A DNA stretch of 64,000 nucleotides from Candidatus Saccharimonadota bacterium (GCA_017511205.1 JAFWLE010000002.1:62001-126000); one strand, 5' to 3'. Numbered from the stretch's first letter, positions 24,838 to 32,383 are shown. A program made the numbers and translations. Notes: generated by a model not told the origin, from the sequence alone.

Positions 24838-26451
24838 ATGAAAGAAGGCAACAATAACTGGGGATATACCATCGACGAAGATGATCCAATCAATGGAGCA
24901 GTCGATCCAGATCGAGGGAAAGGTGGCGACAATAATCCCGGGTTTTCTATTGATGAAGATGATCCAATTAACGGAACGGTCGAAGATCCAGAAGAAAGAA
25001 AAGAAGCTATAGACCAATTGTTTGAAGTATATGCTGGCGAAAATGCTAAAAAGAAACATTTAGCAGAAACGGCTCTAAAATCAAATCAAGACGAAGCCAC
25101 GCCTATAGTATACAGGGATGTAGAAGATCCAGATTATAGCCCAGAAGCCAAACAAGCTGCTGCCGATAAACCGGATATATCCAACCCCAAAGTGGAAAAA
25201 GCAGAAAACCCAGTTAATAGAGATTTCCGAGAAAAAGCGGAAAGATTGAGGTCACGCCCAAATTATGATTTGACTGACAAAGGTAAAAGAGCAAAAGAAA
25301 CGTTCTTGGAGGCCTTAGAAGATCGCGAAGAAGCTAAACACCCAACTGATAAACCAAGCTATCGGCTGCTCAGTGTAGCAGCAGTGGAGCTAGAGCGTAT
25401 TGAACAACCTGACAATCCAGAAGAGAGGGTCAAAAAGAACAACGCAGAAATTGAAAAAGCAGTCAAAGAAGCTTATGGTGATGACAAATTAGATGATTAC
25501 GCCAATACGACCATGGCCGCCGCTCAACTATACATCTCAGAAGGTTTAATTGGGAAAGATGCCAAATCGGTCTCGATTGGCACTGCTGAACCAATTGTTA
25601 ACGCAGAGGGACAAGTAGGTGAAGATCCAGAAACCTATAATCATATGGTCGTCATAAGATGGACTAAAGATGATATGAATCACGTCGTGGCCTTCTCACC
25701 TCGAGAAAATTCCAGGATTTATTCCCTAGTAGACGATAGTATGGGTGATTCATGGCGAGAAACCTTCCGCAAAGCCGGTGCGGTAGGTGGAAAAGATAGA
25801 GAAAAAATCATCGTTACCGGACACGAACATAAAGCTCATAAAGACAACAGAGAAAACTTTTATTACCAAGAGAAAACTTTTGAAACCCTTGCATATAGGA
25901 TTCTAGAGGAAGAATCGACGGCAGTCATTAAATCAGCCAATCTTTCACCGAAAGAAAAAACTAATCTCATGAGCAAGATAGTGCAAGAACAAAAAGCTAT
26001 TGAAGATGCGCATTCTTATGAGCGTGATCAAGACAAAAAACCAAGTCAAACAAAAGAATCTTCCGTAGAAAGTGACACTATGAAGTTAAGCGATGTTGCT
26101 AAAGAGAACGTCGCTAACCGCCAGATGCACCAAAGTGATTTTTCGGATGAAGACAGTAGCGTTGGCAAAGAAGTCGGTAATAAAACTGTTGGCCAAACGG
26201 CTGATTACGAAGGATATGGCTCCAATCCAGATGATGAAGGCAATGACTTAGACGAAGATGATTTAAACTCAAACGAATTATATGACGAGGGCGAAGATAA
26301 ATACTATGATCGAAATGGCGCATTGTCAGGCAGAAGGAGACCTAACGAATATGAACAGCCAAGACCGGGTGCCAATGTTGATGCAGCAATTGATGACATT
26401 GAAGAAGAAGAAAGACTAAAACAGTTGTACGAGAAAAGTCATAAAGCCTAG
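24838..26451 (+). CDS. Large acidic orphan protein, 537 residues
   Basis: I do not recognise this protein. No signal peptide or membrane segment is visible. The N-terminus holds a duplicated motif (GYTIDEDDPINGAV at about residue 9 and GFSIDEDDPINGTV at about 38). Residues about 95-190 are Lys/Glu/Pro-rich and likely flexible. A compact domain appears at about 200-390 (TMAAAQLYISEGLIGKDAKSVSIGTAEP ... YNHMVVIRWTKDDMNHVVAFSPRENSRIYSLVDD ... HEHKAHKD). The C-terminal 130 residues are again acidic and disordered-looking. It is the only plus-strand orphan in this region and is closed by a bidirectional terminator. It could be a regulator or an effector; nothing decides it. Confidence 0.7.
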   Translation: MKEGNNNWGYTIDEDDPINGAVDPDRGKGGDNNPGFSIDEDDPINGTVEDPEERKEAIDQLFEVYAGENAKKKHLAETALKSNQDEATPIVYRDVEDPDYSPEAKQAAADKPDISNPKVEKAENPVNRDFREKAERLRSRPNYDLTDKGKRAKETFLEALEDREEAKHPTDKPSYRLLSVAAVELERIEQPDNPEERVKKNNAEIEKAVKEAYGDDKLDDYANTTMAAAQLYISEGLIGKDAKSVSIGTAEPIVNAEGQVGEDPETYNHMVVIRWTKDDMNHVVAFSPRENSRIYSLVDDSMGDSWRETFRKAGAVGGKDREKIIVTGHEHKAHKDNRENFYYQEKTFETLAYRILEEESTAVIKSANLSPKEKTNLMSKIVQEQKAIEDAHSYERDQDKKPSQTKESSVESDTMKLSDVAKENVANRQMHQSDFSDEDSSVGKEVGNKTVGQTADYEGYGSNPDDEGNDLDEDDLNSNELYDEGEDKYYDRNGALSGRRRPNEYEQPRPGANVDAAIDDIEEEERLKQLYEKSHKA

Positions 26452-26455
26452 TTAA

Positions 26456-26488
26456 AAAAGTGCCCTCAAACACGAGGGCACACCTTTT
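26456..26488. terminator. Bidirectional terminator between convergent genes
   Basis: GTGCCCTC / GAGGGCAC stem with A/T tracts on both sides. Confidence 0.9.
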
Positions 26489-26828
26489 AATTATAGTAAC
26501 TTAAACGTTCCTGAAGCCGTAATCCAGCGTCGAGCATTTCGTTGATAGCATTCGGCGCAGTTTTCTTCACCTCATCGAAATTTGTGATGAGATTATACTG
26601 CATTAGAGGCTTCTTCAGCCAGTCTCTTCTCATCAAGGCGTCGCCAGATTCTGGGTCATAAAAGATTGTAGCTAATACCCTTTTTCTGTCATAGTCCTCT
26701 CCTTCATCCCAGCATAAAGTCACTGGAGAAGGGATGATACCCCTATTCTTGCTATCGGAGAGTGCCCAATCGTAGGCCTCCTTATAACGCTTATTCATTA
26801 CATCTTCTAAATAAATTACCTTTGCCAT
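26487..26828 (-). CDS. Orphan protein, 113 residues
   Basis: I do not recognise this protein. It begins MAKVIYLEDVMNKRYKEAYDWALSDSKNRG and has a conserved-looking core (VTLCWDEGEDYDRKRVLATIFYDPESGDALMRRDWLKKPLMQYNLITNF). The start at 26828 follows an SD (GGAGGGGAGGAA); the longer frame would enter the promoter (TTGACT-17-TATAAT, 26868-26896). It is monocistronic, with no membrane segment. Confidence 0.68.
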   Translation of the reverse strand: MAKVIYLEDVMNKRYKEAYDWALSDSKNRGIIPSPVTLCWDEGEDYDRKRVLATIFYDPESGDALMRRDWLKKPLMQYNLITNFDEVKKTAPNAINEMLDAGLRLQERLSYYN

Positions 26829-26867
26829 ATTCCTCCCCTCCTCTCTAGGCTGGCAAACTATACTGTA

Positions 26868-26896
26868 ATTATAGCACAAATAAGCATAAAAGTCAA
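26868..26896 (-). promoter_or_regulatory. Promoter of the 113-residue orphan gene
   Basis: Minus strand TTGACT (26891-26896), 17-bp spacer ending TGTGC, TATAAT (26868-26873). Confidence 0.72.
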
Positions 26897-26930
26897 GGTA
26901 AACACTTAACTTAAGTCTCTAGAAATGGCA

Positions 26931-27890
26931 TTAACGCTGCGCGTTATCTTCGGCGATTCGTCCTATCTTGATTTCGTTTCGCCATTCTTTAGTGGTCCCC
27001 ATGATGTTTTCGTATACGGCATCATATTGTTTCATTTCAGCTATTTTTTCTTGATATTTTTTAAATAAAGCATTTTGGCGTTCTGTACTGTCTGGGTATT
27101 CCTTAGCATTAAAACTTAGTACGCGTCTTATGCCCATATTAACTGCTGGAATCAGGCGTTTCAACTTCTCGACTCTTTTAAGCGAGTTTTCTCCTTTCTT
27201 ACCCTCCAACATGTCCAGGCACATAAAGATTTCTTCATGGATTTCAGATAAGATTATAAAATCAGCATCGAAATCCTCTTCGCGTCCTATGAGCTGATCA
27301 TTATTTATTAAAATATGGCCAAAAGCGTTATTTTCACTAGCTGGCGACATCCCTAGAACGAAGTGAGGAGCTTGTCGATCGCGCCACCGTCTATCATCGT
27401 GCAAACAATACTTAATATAAGAAGTTCCGTCGTGCCAAGAAAAACTATTATCAAACTTTTTCGAGATGTTATCAATGTCTGTCCCAGTTGCTGCGTCTGC
27501 GCCAAACGTTACAAAAAAATCCTTCTTACTGTCCTGGACCCCAAATACGACATCTGTTCCGTTCAATTTATCGTCGTATACACTTGCCAAAAAAGAGAAA
27601 CTGTCTCTAGTCGGCAATAATCTCTCGTCGTTTAAAATATAAGTAAGAAGCGGTTCCATATTTTTGGCGAACTCATCATTCGACTTCGCATTTCCTTTCT
27701 CTCTATCTTCGGCAAGTCTCTTTTTAAGTCTCTCTTTGTCATCTTTCAACATCCCATCTGGGAAACCCCGATAACCGTAAAAGTCATCAAAATCAGGCCG
27801 AGCACTAAGCATCGCTCGACGTAATACCCCTTTCTTTTCCTCTAAAAGCACCTCGTTACCACCGTTAACTTCAGAATTAGGATCTTTCAT
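26931..27890 (-). CDS. Orphan protein, 319 residues
   Basis: I do not recognise this protein. It is soluble, acidic and helical at both ends. The centre (FLASVYDDKLNGTDVVFGVQDSKKDFFVTFGADAATGTDIDNISKKFDNSFSWHDGTSYIKYCLHDDRRW ... HFVLGMSPASENNAFGHILINNDQLIGREEDFDADFIILSEIHEEIFMCLDMLEG) looks like an alpha/beta domain with several Asp/His residues, but no known catalytic signature is certain. It is monocistronic; the -10 is TATAAT with extended TGA, about 35 bp upstream of the ATG. Confidence 0.68.
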   Translation of the reverse strand: MKDPNSEVNGGNEVLLEEKKGVLRRAMLSARPDFDDFYGYRGFPDGMLKDDKERLKKRLAEDREKGNAKSNDEFAKNMEPLLTYILNDERLLPTRDSFSFLASVYDDKLNGTDVVFGVQDSKKDFFVTFGADAATGTDIDNISKKFDNSFSWHDGTSYIKYCLHDDRRWRDRQAPHFVLGMSPASENNAFGHILINNDQLIGREEDFDADFIILSEIHEEIFMCLDMLEGKKGENSLKRVEKLKRLIPAVNMGIRRVLSFNAKEYPDSTERQNALFKKYQEKIAEMKQYDAVYENIMGTTKEWRNEIKIGRIAEDNAQR

Positions 27891-27944
27891 TTTTACCTCT
27901 CTTAGTGTTATTCCAACGATTACAATTATATCACATTGGGCATG

Positions 27945-27972
27945 AAAAAAGGCCTCAAATCAAGAGGCCTAC
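27945..27972 (-). terminator. Terminator of the 113-residue (27988) orphan gene
   Basis: Minus strand AGGCCTC-TTGATTT-GAGGCCT followed by TTTTTT; the promoter of the next gene begins inside it. Confidence 0.88.
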
Positions 27973-27987
27973 CAAAATAATTTGCAG

Positions 27988-28329
27988 TTATTCTTCTTCT
28001 TTTAATGAAAGTCTAAAAGAGCGAAGTACCTTTATCAATTTGCTCACATCTCGTCGTGCGTCAGCTACATTATGATAAGTTGGATTCAGATAAACCCGGA
28101 TTTCACCGTTGACCAACCTGTCAACATTGTAGCCAGTGCAATTGCCGTTAAAAACTAGCCCATTCAAACAAGTCTTAATTACTGATTCGCTTGGATGGTA
28201 CTTTTTTGGCCAAAAATAAACTTGAATTTCGTTTAAGTTTTTTTCGGCAAAAACTTTTATATCGGTGCCGTCTAGCATCAAACCAGGTGGTGCTTTCTCT
28301 TGCATCTCATTATTCATTTTCATATTCAT
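27988..28329 (-). CDS. Orphan protein, 113 residues
   Basis: I do not recognise this protein. The start is at 28329 (MNMKMNNEMQEK), chosen because GGAGGGGAAA lies directly upstream; the longest frame would begin in the leader. The body is an alpha/beta domain (DIKVFAEKNLNEIQVYFWPKKYHPSESVIKTCLNGLVFNGNCTGYNVDRLVNGEIRVYLNPTYHNVADARRDVSKLIKVLRSF). The promoter is TTGACT-17-TATAAT (28422-28450), and the 5' leader has a GTTTACCC/GGGTAAAC hairpin (about 28389-28409). Confidence 0.66.
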   Translation of the reverse strand: MNMKMNNEMQEKAPPGLMLDGTDIKVFAEKNLNEIQVYFWPKKYHPSESVIKTCLNGLVFNGNCTGYNVDRLVNGEIRVYLNPTYHNVADARRDVSKLIKVLRSFRLSLKEEE

Positions 28330-28421
28330 TTTCCCCTCCATGATATGATCAACTCCTAGCCGCAAAATATTATTATAAAAGTTCAAGTTTACCCCCCATA
28401 TGGGTAAACAATATAACTTAC

Positions 28422-28450
28422 ATTATAGCATAAACTTCATAAAAAGTCAA
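28422..28450 (-). promoter_or_regulatory. Promoter of the 27988-28329 gene
   Basis: Minus strand TTGACT (28445-28450), 17-bp spacer ending ATGC, TATAAT (28422-28427). Confidence 0.75.
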
Positions 28451-28460
28451 TCGTTAAAAA

Positions 28461-28486
28461 ATACCCCCAACAAATGTTGAGGGTAT
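28461..28486 (-). terminator. Terminator of the 28637-28951 transcript
   Basis: Minus strand ATACCCTCAAC / GTTGGGGGTAT followed by TTTTTT. Confidence 0.88.
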
Positions 28487-28488
28487 GG

Positions 28489-28620
28489 GGTAGGCACCGT
28501 CAGAGACGGACTAGCTTCCGCTAGTAATGCCTACCTATATTTAGCAGGGGGATACAGTCCTACTTTTTTAATGTGCAGTAGTTTTTCCCAATTGAGGCTG
28601 GGAAAAAACTATAAAATCCA
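28489..28620 (-). ncRNA. Structured 3' region with a three-way junction
   Basis: On the minus strand an 8-bp closing stem (28489-28496 with 28528-28535) holds two perfect hairpins, CCGTC/GACGG (28497-28509) and CTAGC/GCTAG (28511-28524). Upstream is a hairpin AGTTTTT..CCCA / TTGGG..AAAACT (about 28575-28612). It sits between the stop of the 28637 gene and its terminator. It may be a stabilising 3' UTR or a small RNA. It explains the gap of about 300 bases between the flanking genes together with the promoter at 28422-28450. Confidence 0.45.
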
Positions 28621-28636
28621 CCCTTCCTTGACAGCT

Positions 28637-28951
28637 TTACGCCATAAAGTATTCATCACAAGAACAGACAACGTCATGTTCTGTGAGCCAGCCTTTTTCA
28701 AGACTATCATACAATAGGCTAAAGACGTTAATGTCAAGGCTGTAGTTTCCATCTATGAAGGGGGTAATCTCCCATAGATCATCTTCCCAACCTTTGGTGG
28801 AAAGACTCTTGTCTATGTAGATCACCACTCCATTTGGATAGAAAACTGCATAATGGAACCCAACATCACTGGAGTGCCTCTCTTCCCAAGAAACAGCTGC
28901 ACGAGTGATATGAGCCCAAGCTTTTTCTGATAGTGGAGAAAAGTTCATCAT
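28637..28951 (-). CDS. Orphan protein, about 104 residues, under the shared operator
   Basis: I do not recognise this protein. The sequence MMNFSPLSEKAWAHITRAAVSWEERHSSDVGFHYAVFYPNGVVIYIDKSLSTKGWEDDLWEITPFIDGNYSLDINVFSLLYDSLEKGWLTEHDVVCSCDEYFMA looks like a small alpha/beta cytosolic protein. The ATG at 28951 has an SD-like AGAAGGG eight bases upstream; a GTG at 28981 is an in-frame alternative adding ten basic residues. The promoter (29116-29144) is copy 2 of the module shared with the csx3-like gene and the giant RNA, so it is probably in the same regulon. The leader is about 160 nt. Confidence 0.6.
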   Translation of the reverse strand: MMNFSPLSEKAWAHITRAAVSWEERHSSDVGFHYAVFYPNGVVIYIDKSLSTKGWEDDLWEITPFIDGNYSLDINVFSLLYDSLEKGWLTEHDVVCSCDEYFMA

Positions 28952-29115
28952 ATTGATGACCCTTCTAACCGTGGCCTTCACGCTTAAGCGTTTATAACCA
29001 TGAAAGCGGCACCCAGCTTCGTTTGGAAGTGGGCGGAACCTCGCGGGCCCTTCTCATCTCTATTCATCCTCCATTTCTTAAATAACTAGTTTGCGTCCCC
29101 CGCAAACTTGATACA

Positions 29116-29144
29116 ATTATATAATAATATTGACAAAAAGTAAA
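29116..29144 (-). promoter_or_regulatory. Promoter of the 28637 gene (shared module, copy 2)
   Basis: Minus strand TTTACT (29139-29144), 17-bp spacer, TATAAT (29116-29121). It aligns without gaps with the modules at 23401 and 31150 up to the operator. The surrounding intergenic stretch (28952-29306) holds only this module, the leader and the trmB promoter. Confidence 0.78.
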
Positions 29145-29194
29145 TATAATATCAATAACCCAAAAAAATAACAGGGACAAAAACAAAATAAAAA

Positions 29195-29213
29195 TGTAAA
29201 ATTCATCTTTACA
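29195..29213. promoter_or_regulatory. Operator TGTAAA-N7-TTTACA, copy 2
   Basis: A perfect inverted repeat at the same distance from the promoter as in copies 1 and 3, and about 95 bp upstream of the trmB-like start, so it could control both directions. Confidence 0.75.
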
Positions 29214-29289
29214 TTTATGCCATTGTCCCAAATCCTCCTGACTATCTGACACTTTCTCTATCCTTTTTTATTACTCCACTCAACGTCTT

Positions 29290-29295
29290 TATGAT
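29290..29295 (+). promoter_or_regulatory. Probable -10 of the TrmB-like gene
   Basis: TATGAT, followed 12 bases later by the ATG, giving a leader of only about 5 nt. Confidence 0.4.
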
Positions 29296-29306
29296 AAAAT
29301 TAAAAC

Positions 29307-30098
29307 ATGGAAGAAACGGATATTCTTAAAAAAGCAGGGCTAAACGAAGCTCAAGCGGCTATTTATTACAGTTTGCTCAAAAATGGTGCCATGTCGCCAG
29401 CGGAGCTAGCAACCGAAACTGGCCAGTCAAGAGAAAATTGTTACGCCGTGGCCAAAAAACTAGTAGAGCTAGGTTTAATCGAACAAACAGATAGCAAAAA
29501 AGCTAGATACCGAGTTTTGAATCCTAGTAGCCTAGAGGTTTTAGCCGAAAAACGCCGTAAAGTCATGGCCAAAAATGAAAAACTCGTCAAAGATAATATT
29601 TCGGCGCTTCTTGATATTTTTTATGCTAATAACGAGATGCCCGGAGCTAGAACTCTGGAAGGTATAGAGGGTCTAGAAGAAGTTTATAAAGACATGTTGA
29701 GAGTCAAAAAAGATGTTTATTATTTGCGTACTGATGCAGACGAAGGCTTTTGGCATGATACTGAAGAACACTATGATTTTTTGGAGAAATATCGTGAACA
29801 AAGGTCTATTCTTGGCATACGCACTTATGCTTTGACGCCAGCTACAAAGAGAGCGGTAAAACATGCTCGTGCAGGTAGCGATAACGCCTGGAATTTTGAT
29901 CGAACTTGGATGCCGGTCGGAGATTACACCGCTCCAGCAGAAATGTGGGCTTACGGTGACAAAGCTGCCTTTTGCACTTACGGTGAAACTCAAATTTCTA
30001 CTCTCATTACTAGCCCCGCCATCGCCGAGGCCATTCGCCAAGTCATAAAACTTCTAAAGAACTTTTATCAGAAGAATTTCCCCCAGGAACAGAAATAA
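29307..30098 (+). CDS. TrmB-family transcriptional regulator
   Basis: A 263-residue regulator. Residues 1-70 form a winged helix-turn-helix (LKKAGLNEAQAAIYYSLLKNGAMSPAELATETGQSRENCYAVAKKLVELGLIEQTDSKKARYRVLNPSSL), the family hallmark, followed by a coiled-coil (AEKRRKVMAKNEKLVKDNISALLDI) and a ligand/regulatory domain starting ARTLEGIEGLEEVYKDML. TrmB proteins of archaea and some bacteria sense sugars or other small molecules. It lies directly between two of the three TGTAAA-N7-TTTACA operators, so it is the best candidate for the factor that binds them, including its own upstream region. This link is inference. Confidence 0.85.
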   Translation: MEETDILKKAGLNEAQAAIYYSLLKNGAMSPAELATETGQSRENCYAVAKKLVELGLIEQTDSKKARYRVLNPSSLEVLAEKRRKVMAKNEKLVKDNISALLDIFYANNEMPGARTLEGIEGLEEVYKDMLRVKKDVYYLRTDADEGFWHDTEEHYDFLEKYREQRSILGIRTYALTPATKRAVKHARAGSDNAWNFDRTWMPVGDYTAPAEMWAYGDKAAFCTYGETQISTLITSPAIAEAIRQVIKLLKNFYQKNFPQEQK

Positions 30099-30105
30099 TC
30101 ATACG

Positions 30106-31151
30106 AAAAAGACGGACTGATCTGTCCGCCTTTCAAGATTAAACGTGCTAGGAAGATTTTGGCTTGGGGCCATACTTCCAATGCTCTTCGTCCGTTCCTT
30201 ATCGTATCCCTACGGTTTGGCAACGGAGACGTTTTGTTGCTGTTGAGCCATGAGCACTCTAAGCTAAGTCTCGCATTTTCAAACGGCTGGCCGGCCGCCC
30301 TACTCATACTCCTTCAACCAGAGTTTTGCTACGCCCACGCGTACTTTTGTGGAAACCCCTAAGGGTGCCGTACGCGAACCGAGTTAAATATGACCAGCGG
30401 AAGCTCCGCCGACTGACCCGAAGGCCAGAGATAGAAATCTTTCGATAACTATTACTCCATATTTATCAAACGAGGTTTCCTCGTCGCCACCCGGTACCAC
30501 TCACCTCTTGCCCATTGGCAAGCCTCTGAGGCACCTTTTATCACTTCAGTGATAAAAGCCAGAGTCAAACTTTGAGAAGCTTCTCTTTACCTTTGGAGCA
30601 AAGAGAGCGCGACGCCATGCAACAGTGTTGAGGTGGATTGCGGTCCAGCTCAGCTTATTACCTTATCTCCTTCTATAAAACGCCAAAGGCGTCACCCACT
30701 TGGGTGTAGAAAGCCGTCACCGTGTCTCGTTCTTAGATTTGTGTGCTGTACAACATAAACGATCCTTTTTCTGAATCGTTACAAAACGTTCATACTACGC
30801 AGATCTTACGATTCCCTTTCGGGATTCGCATGAATAGCTATTACTAGCCATTCTCAATACTTACTATCTTACACGGAGGCAATTCTGCTCTTGATAGCTT
30901 TCTTGTTTCTAGTTGCATTTGCAACCATCTGCGCATCCAGCCAAGGCGAGGGTCATATCTCACCTTTACAACTGGTTTAGCATGTTCAAAATCGCCACCA
31001 AAAGCAAGCTTAAGGCGGCGCATCAACGAAATACTGCTTCATAATTTCGTTGATATGCCGTCTCAAACTCCTGCCCGCAGATAATTAATTAATTCTGCGA
31101 AGTGTTTTAGATTTTTTAATTTACCGTTGCTCGGTCTCAACTTTCGCAACT
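30106..31151 (-). ncRNA. Giant structured non-coding RNA, about 1,046 nt
   Basis: A stretch with no credible gene, having its own promoter (31158-31186) and a Rho-independent terminator (GGCGGAC / GTCCGTC then TTTTT, 30106-30130). It folds into many local helices: an 11-bp hairpin (31022-31054), CGCAGA/TCTGCG (31076-31099), a 10-bp hairpin (30535-30558), a three-way junction (30669-30713), a 7-bp CGCGTAC/GTACGCG stem (30338-30376), and stems capped by GAAA (30813-30824) and UUCG (30413-30428) tetraloops. The size and ornateness resemble large bacterial RNAs such as GOLLD, ROOL or OLE. I recognise no RNase P, tmRNA, rRNA or intron signature and cannot assign a family. Confidence 0.82.
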
Positions 31152-31157
31152 GTCCTA

Positions 31158-31186
31158 AGTATATAATATTCTTGACAAAAAGTAAA
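31158..31186 (-). promoter_or_regulatory. Promoter of the giant RNA (shared module, copy 3)
   Basis: Minus strand TTTACT (31181-31186), 17-bp spacer, TATACT (31158-31163). The bases around the start (CTGTCCTAAGTATA on the plus strand) are the same as in the csx3-like promoter. Confidence 0.82.
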
Positions 31187-31236
31187 TATAACATTACCGA
31201 TTATACATATTAACAGAGGTAAATTTTGAATAAAAA

Positions 31237-31255
31237 TGTAAAAACACATTTTACA
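31237..31255. promoter_or_regulatory. Operator TGTAAA-N7-TTTACA, copy 3
   Basis: A perfect inverted repeat at the conserved position upstream of the giant-RNA promoter. It also lies just upstream of, or overlapping the -35 region of, the GNAT gene promoter. Confidence 0.75.
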
Positions 31256-31279
31256 ATTCACTAGATAATGGTGTTATGC

Positions 31280-31285
31280 TATACT
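31280..31285 (+). promoter_or_regulatory. -10 of the GNAT gene
   Basis: TATACT with TTCACT 17 bp upstream (31257-31262); the predicted start falls on the ATG at 31292 (leaderless). Confidence 0.55.
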
Positions 31286-31291
31286 TATGCC

Positions 31292-31762
31292 ATGGGTATT
31301 ACGATTCGTATTGCCACTATGGCAGATTTAAAAACTATACAAAAACTTGGCTTTGATTTGCTAGACTATGAACGCCAGAATTGGGATCCCACTCTTGACG
31401 TTGACTGGCCGTTTAGTGAAGAAGGCAAAGCTGGTTACGAAAAGGCCATTAAGGAAAAATACACCATTATTGCCGAAGAAGAAGGCGAACCAGTTGGCTA
31501 TCTAATTGGCTCTGTTAAAAAACCAATCAAAGGCGCAGCTCGCCAGATTACTACCGCTCAGTTGGAAAATATTTTTGTACTTCGAGACTACCGCAGAAAA
31601 AACATCGGTAAAAAGCTGTTCGATAAGTTTTTGGATTATTGCGAGCAGAATCATGTGGATGCTCTAAATGTTACGGTTAATGCCAAGAATAAAACCGCCA
31701 TTTCCTTTTACGAAAAACTTGGTTTCTCCTCTTCTCGCTTGTTCTTATCGAAAGAACTTTGA
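31292..31762 (+). CDS. GNAT-family N-acetyltransferase
   Basis: A 156-residue acetyltransferase of the GNAT fold. It begins MGITIRIATMADLKTIQKLGFDLLDYE; the acetyl-CoA motif A is LENIFVLRDYRRKNIGKKLFDKFLDYCEQN (Arg-Arg-Lys-x-Ile-Gly-Lys), followed by the ALNVTVNAKNKTAISFYEKLGF motif B typical of RimI-like enzymes. The substrate is unknown. The start at 31292 was chosen over the upstream frame because family homology and the predicted transcription start coincide there. It diverges from the giant-RNA promoter. Confidence 0.85.
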   Translation: MGITIRIATMADLKTIQKLGFDLLDYERQNWDPTLDVDWPFSEEGKAGYEKAIKEKYTIIAEEEGEPVGYLIGSVKKPIKGAARQITTAQLENIFVLRDYRRKNIGKKLFDKFLDYCEQNHVDALNVTVNAKNKTAISFYEKLGFSSSRLFLSKEL

Positions 31763-31784
31763 GCTCTAGTTTTCTTAATGAAAA

Positions 31785-31806
31785 AGCCCCAGTCTTAACT
31801 GGGGTT
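31785..31806 (-). terminator. Terminator of the small membrane-protein gene
   Basis: Minus strand CCCCAG-TTAAGA-CTGGGG followed by CTTTTT. A second hairpin (TTTGTGC / GCACAAA) lies at about 31815-31847. It may also serve the convergent GNAT gene. Confidence 0.8.
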
Positions 31807-31896
31807 AAATCTCATTTGTGCTCCACCAGGGGGAGTGTTGGCACAAATCAGCTTAAAATATTAGTGTATCTTGTAATCAGTATATATAAATTAGGT

Positions 31897-32286
31897 TTAA
31901 TCGTATTCAATGGGGATCATTAGCCCCACTTTTTCTAGCTTCCTTTTCCAAATATACTTTGCAAGTACTAGTATTGCAGTTAATATGATTCCGATTGTCA
32001 TCATTACGCCTGCAACTTCCGAAATTAGCATACAGACAGTCTCATGCTCTCTCGTCATTGTATACACCACTATTGGTAGTATTGTAATGACAGACAAGAA
32101 GAGTGTGACAAGAAACGCTATATTTATCGCTAAGCGATATAATTTAGCCTTAGGGATTACCGTTGGTTCTAGCCTATCATGCTCGGTTATCCATCTATCT
32201 ATTTCCCACATCAAAGGTGAATTGCAATTTTTTGCATCCGAAACTTCAACCTTTTCTCCTGTTACCATGTTAACTAATTTTACCAT
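31897..32286 (-). CDS. Two-helix membrane protein, 129 residues
   Basis: I do not recognise this protein. The start at 32286 (MVKLVNMVTGEKVEVSDAKNCNSPLMWEIDRW) is chosen because GGAGGTG lies immediately upstream. Two membrane segments are clear: LAINIAFLVTLFLSVITILPIVVYTM and ISEVAGVMMTIGIILTAILVLAKYI. The short N-terminal cytosolic domain precedes a basic helix. The promoter is TTGACA-17-TATCAT (32384-32412), with a leader of about 90 nt. Confidence 0.66.
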   Translation of the reverse strand: MVKLVNMVTGEKVEVSDAKNCNSPLMWEIDRWITEHDRLEPTVIPKAKLYRLAINIAFLVTLFLSVITILPIVVYTMTREHETVCMLISEVAGVMMTIGIILTAILVLAKYIWKRKLEKVGLMIPIEYD

Positions 32287-32383
32287 TTCCACCTCCATAA
32301 TAACTCTAAATTCTGTTATAACCCAACTAAAGACCCTAGAACTGATTAGTACCCGAGATTCTAAAGGACTCCCCCCAGCGTTT

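Noticed and set aside
30068-30307. 79-residue minus-strand ORF at the 3' end of the giant RNA
   Set aside because: It runs through the terminator hairpin, has no SD and no protein-like composition; the stretch is better explained by RNA helices.
30844-31026. 60-residue basic minus-strand ORF (MMRRLKLAFGGDFEHAK...) in the giant RNA
   Set aside because: It looks somewhat protein-like, but it lies over several RNA hairpins, lacks an SD and covers only a small part of the unit. It is kept only as a remote possibility of a small peptide.
30106-31151. Group I or group II intron, RNase P RNA, tmRNA or rRNA fragment
   Set aside because: There is no interrupted gene, no domain V-like or P7-like signature, no RNase P core sequences, no tRNA-like ends, and it has its own promoter and terminator.
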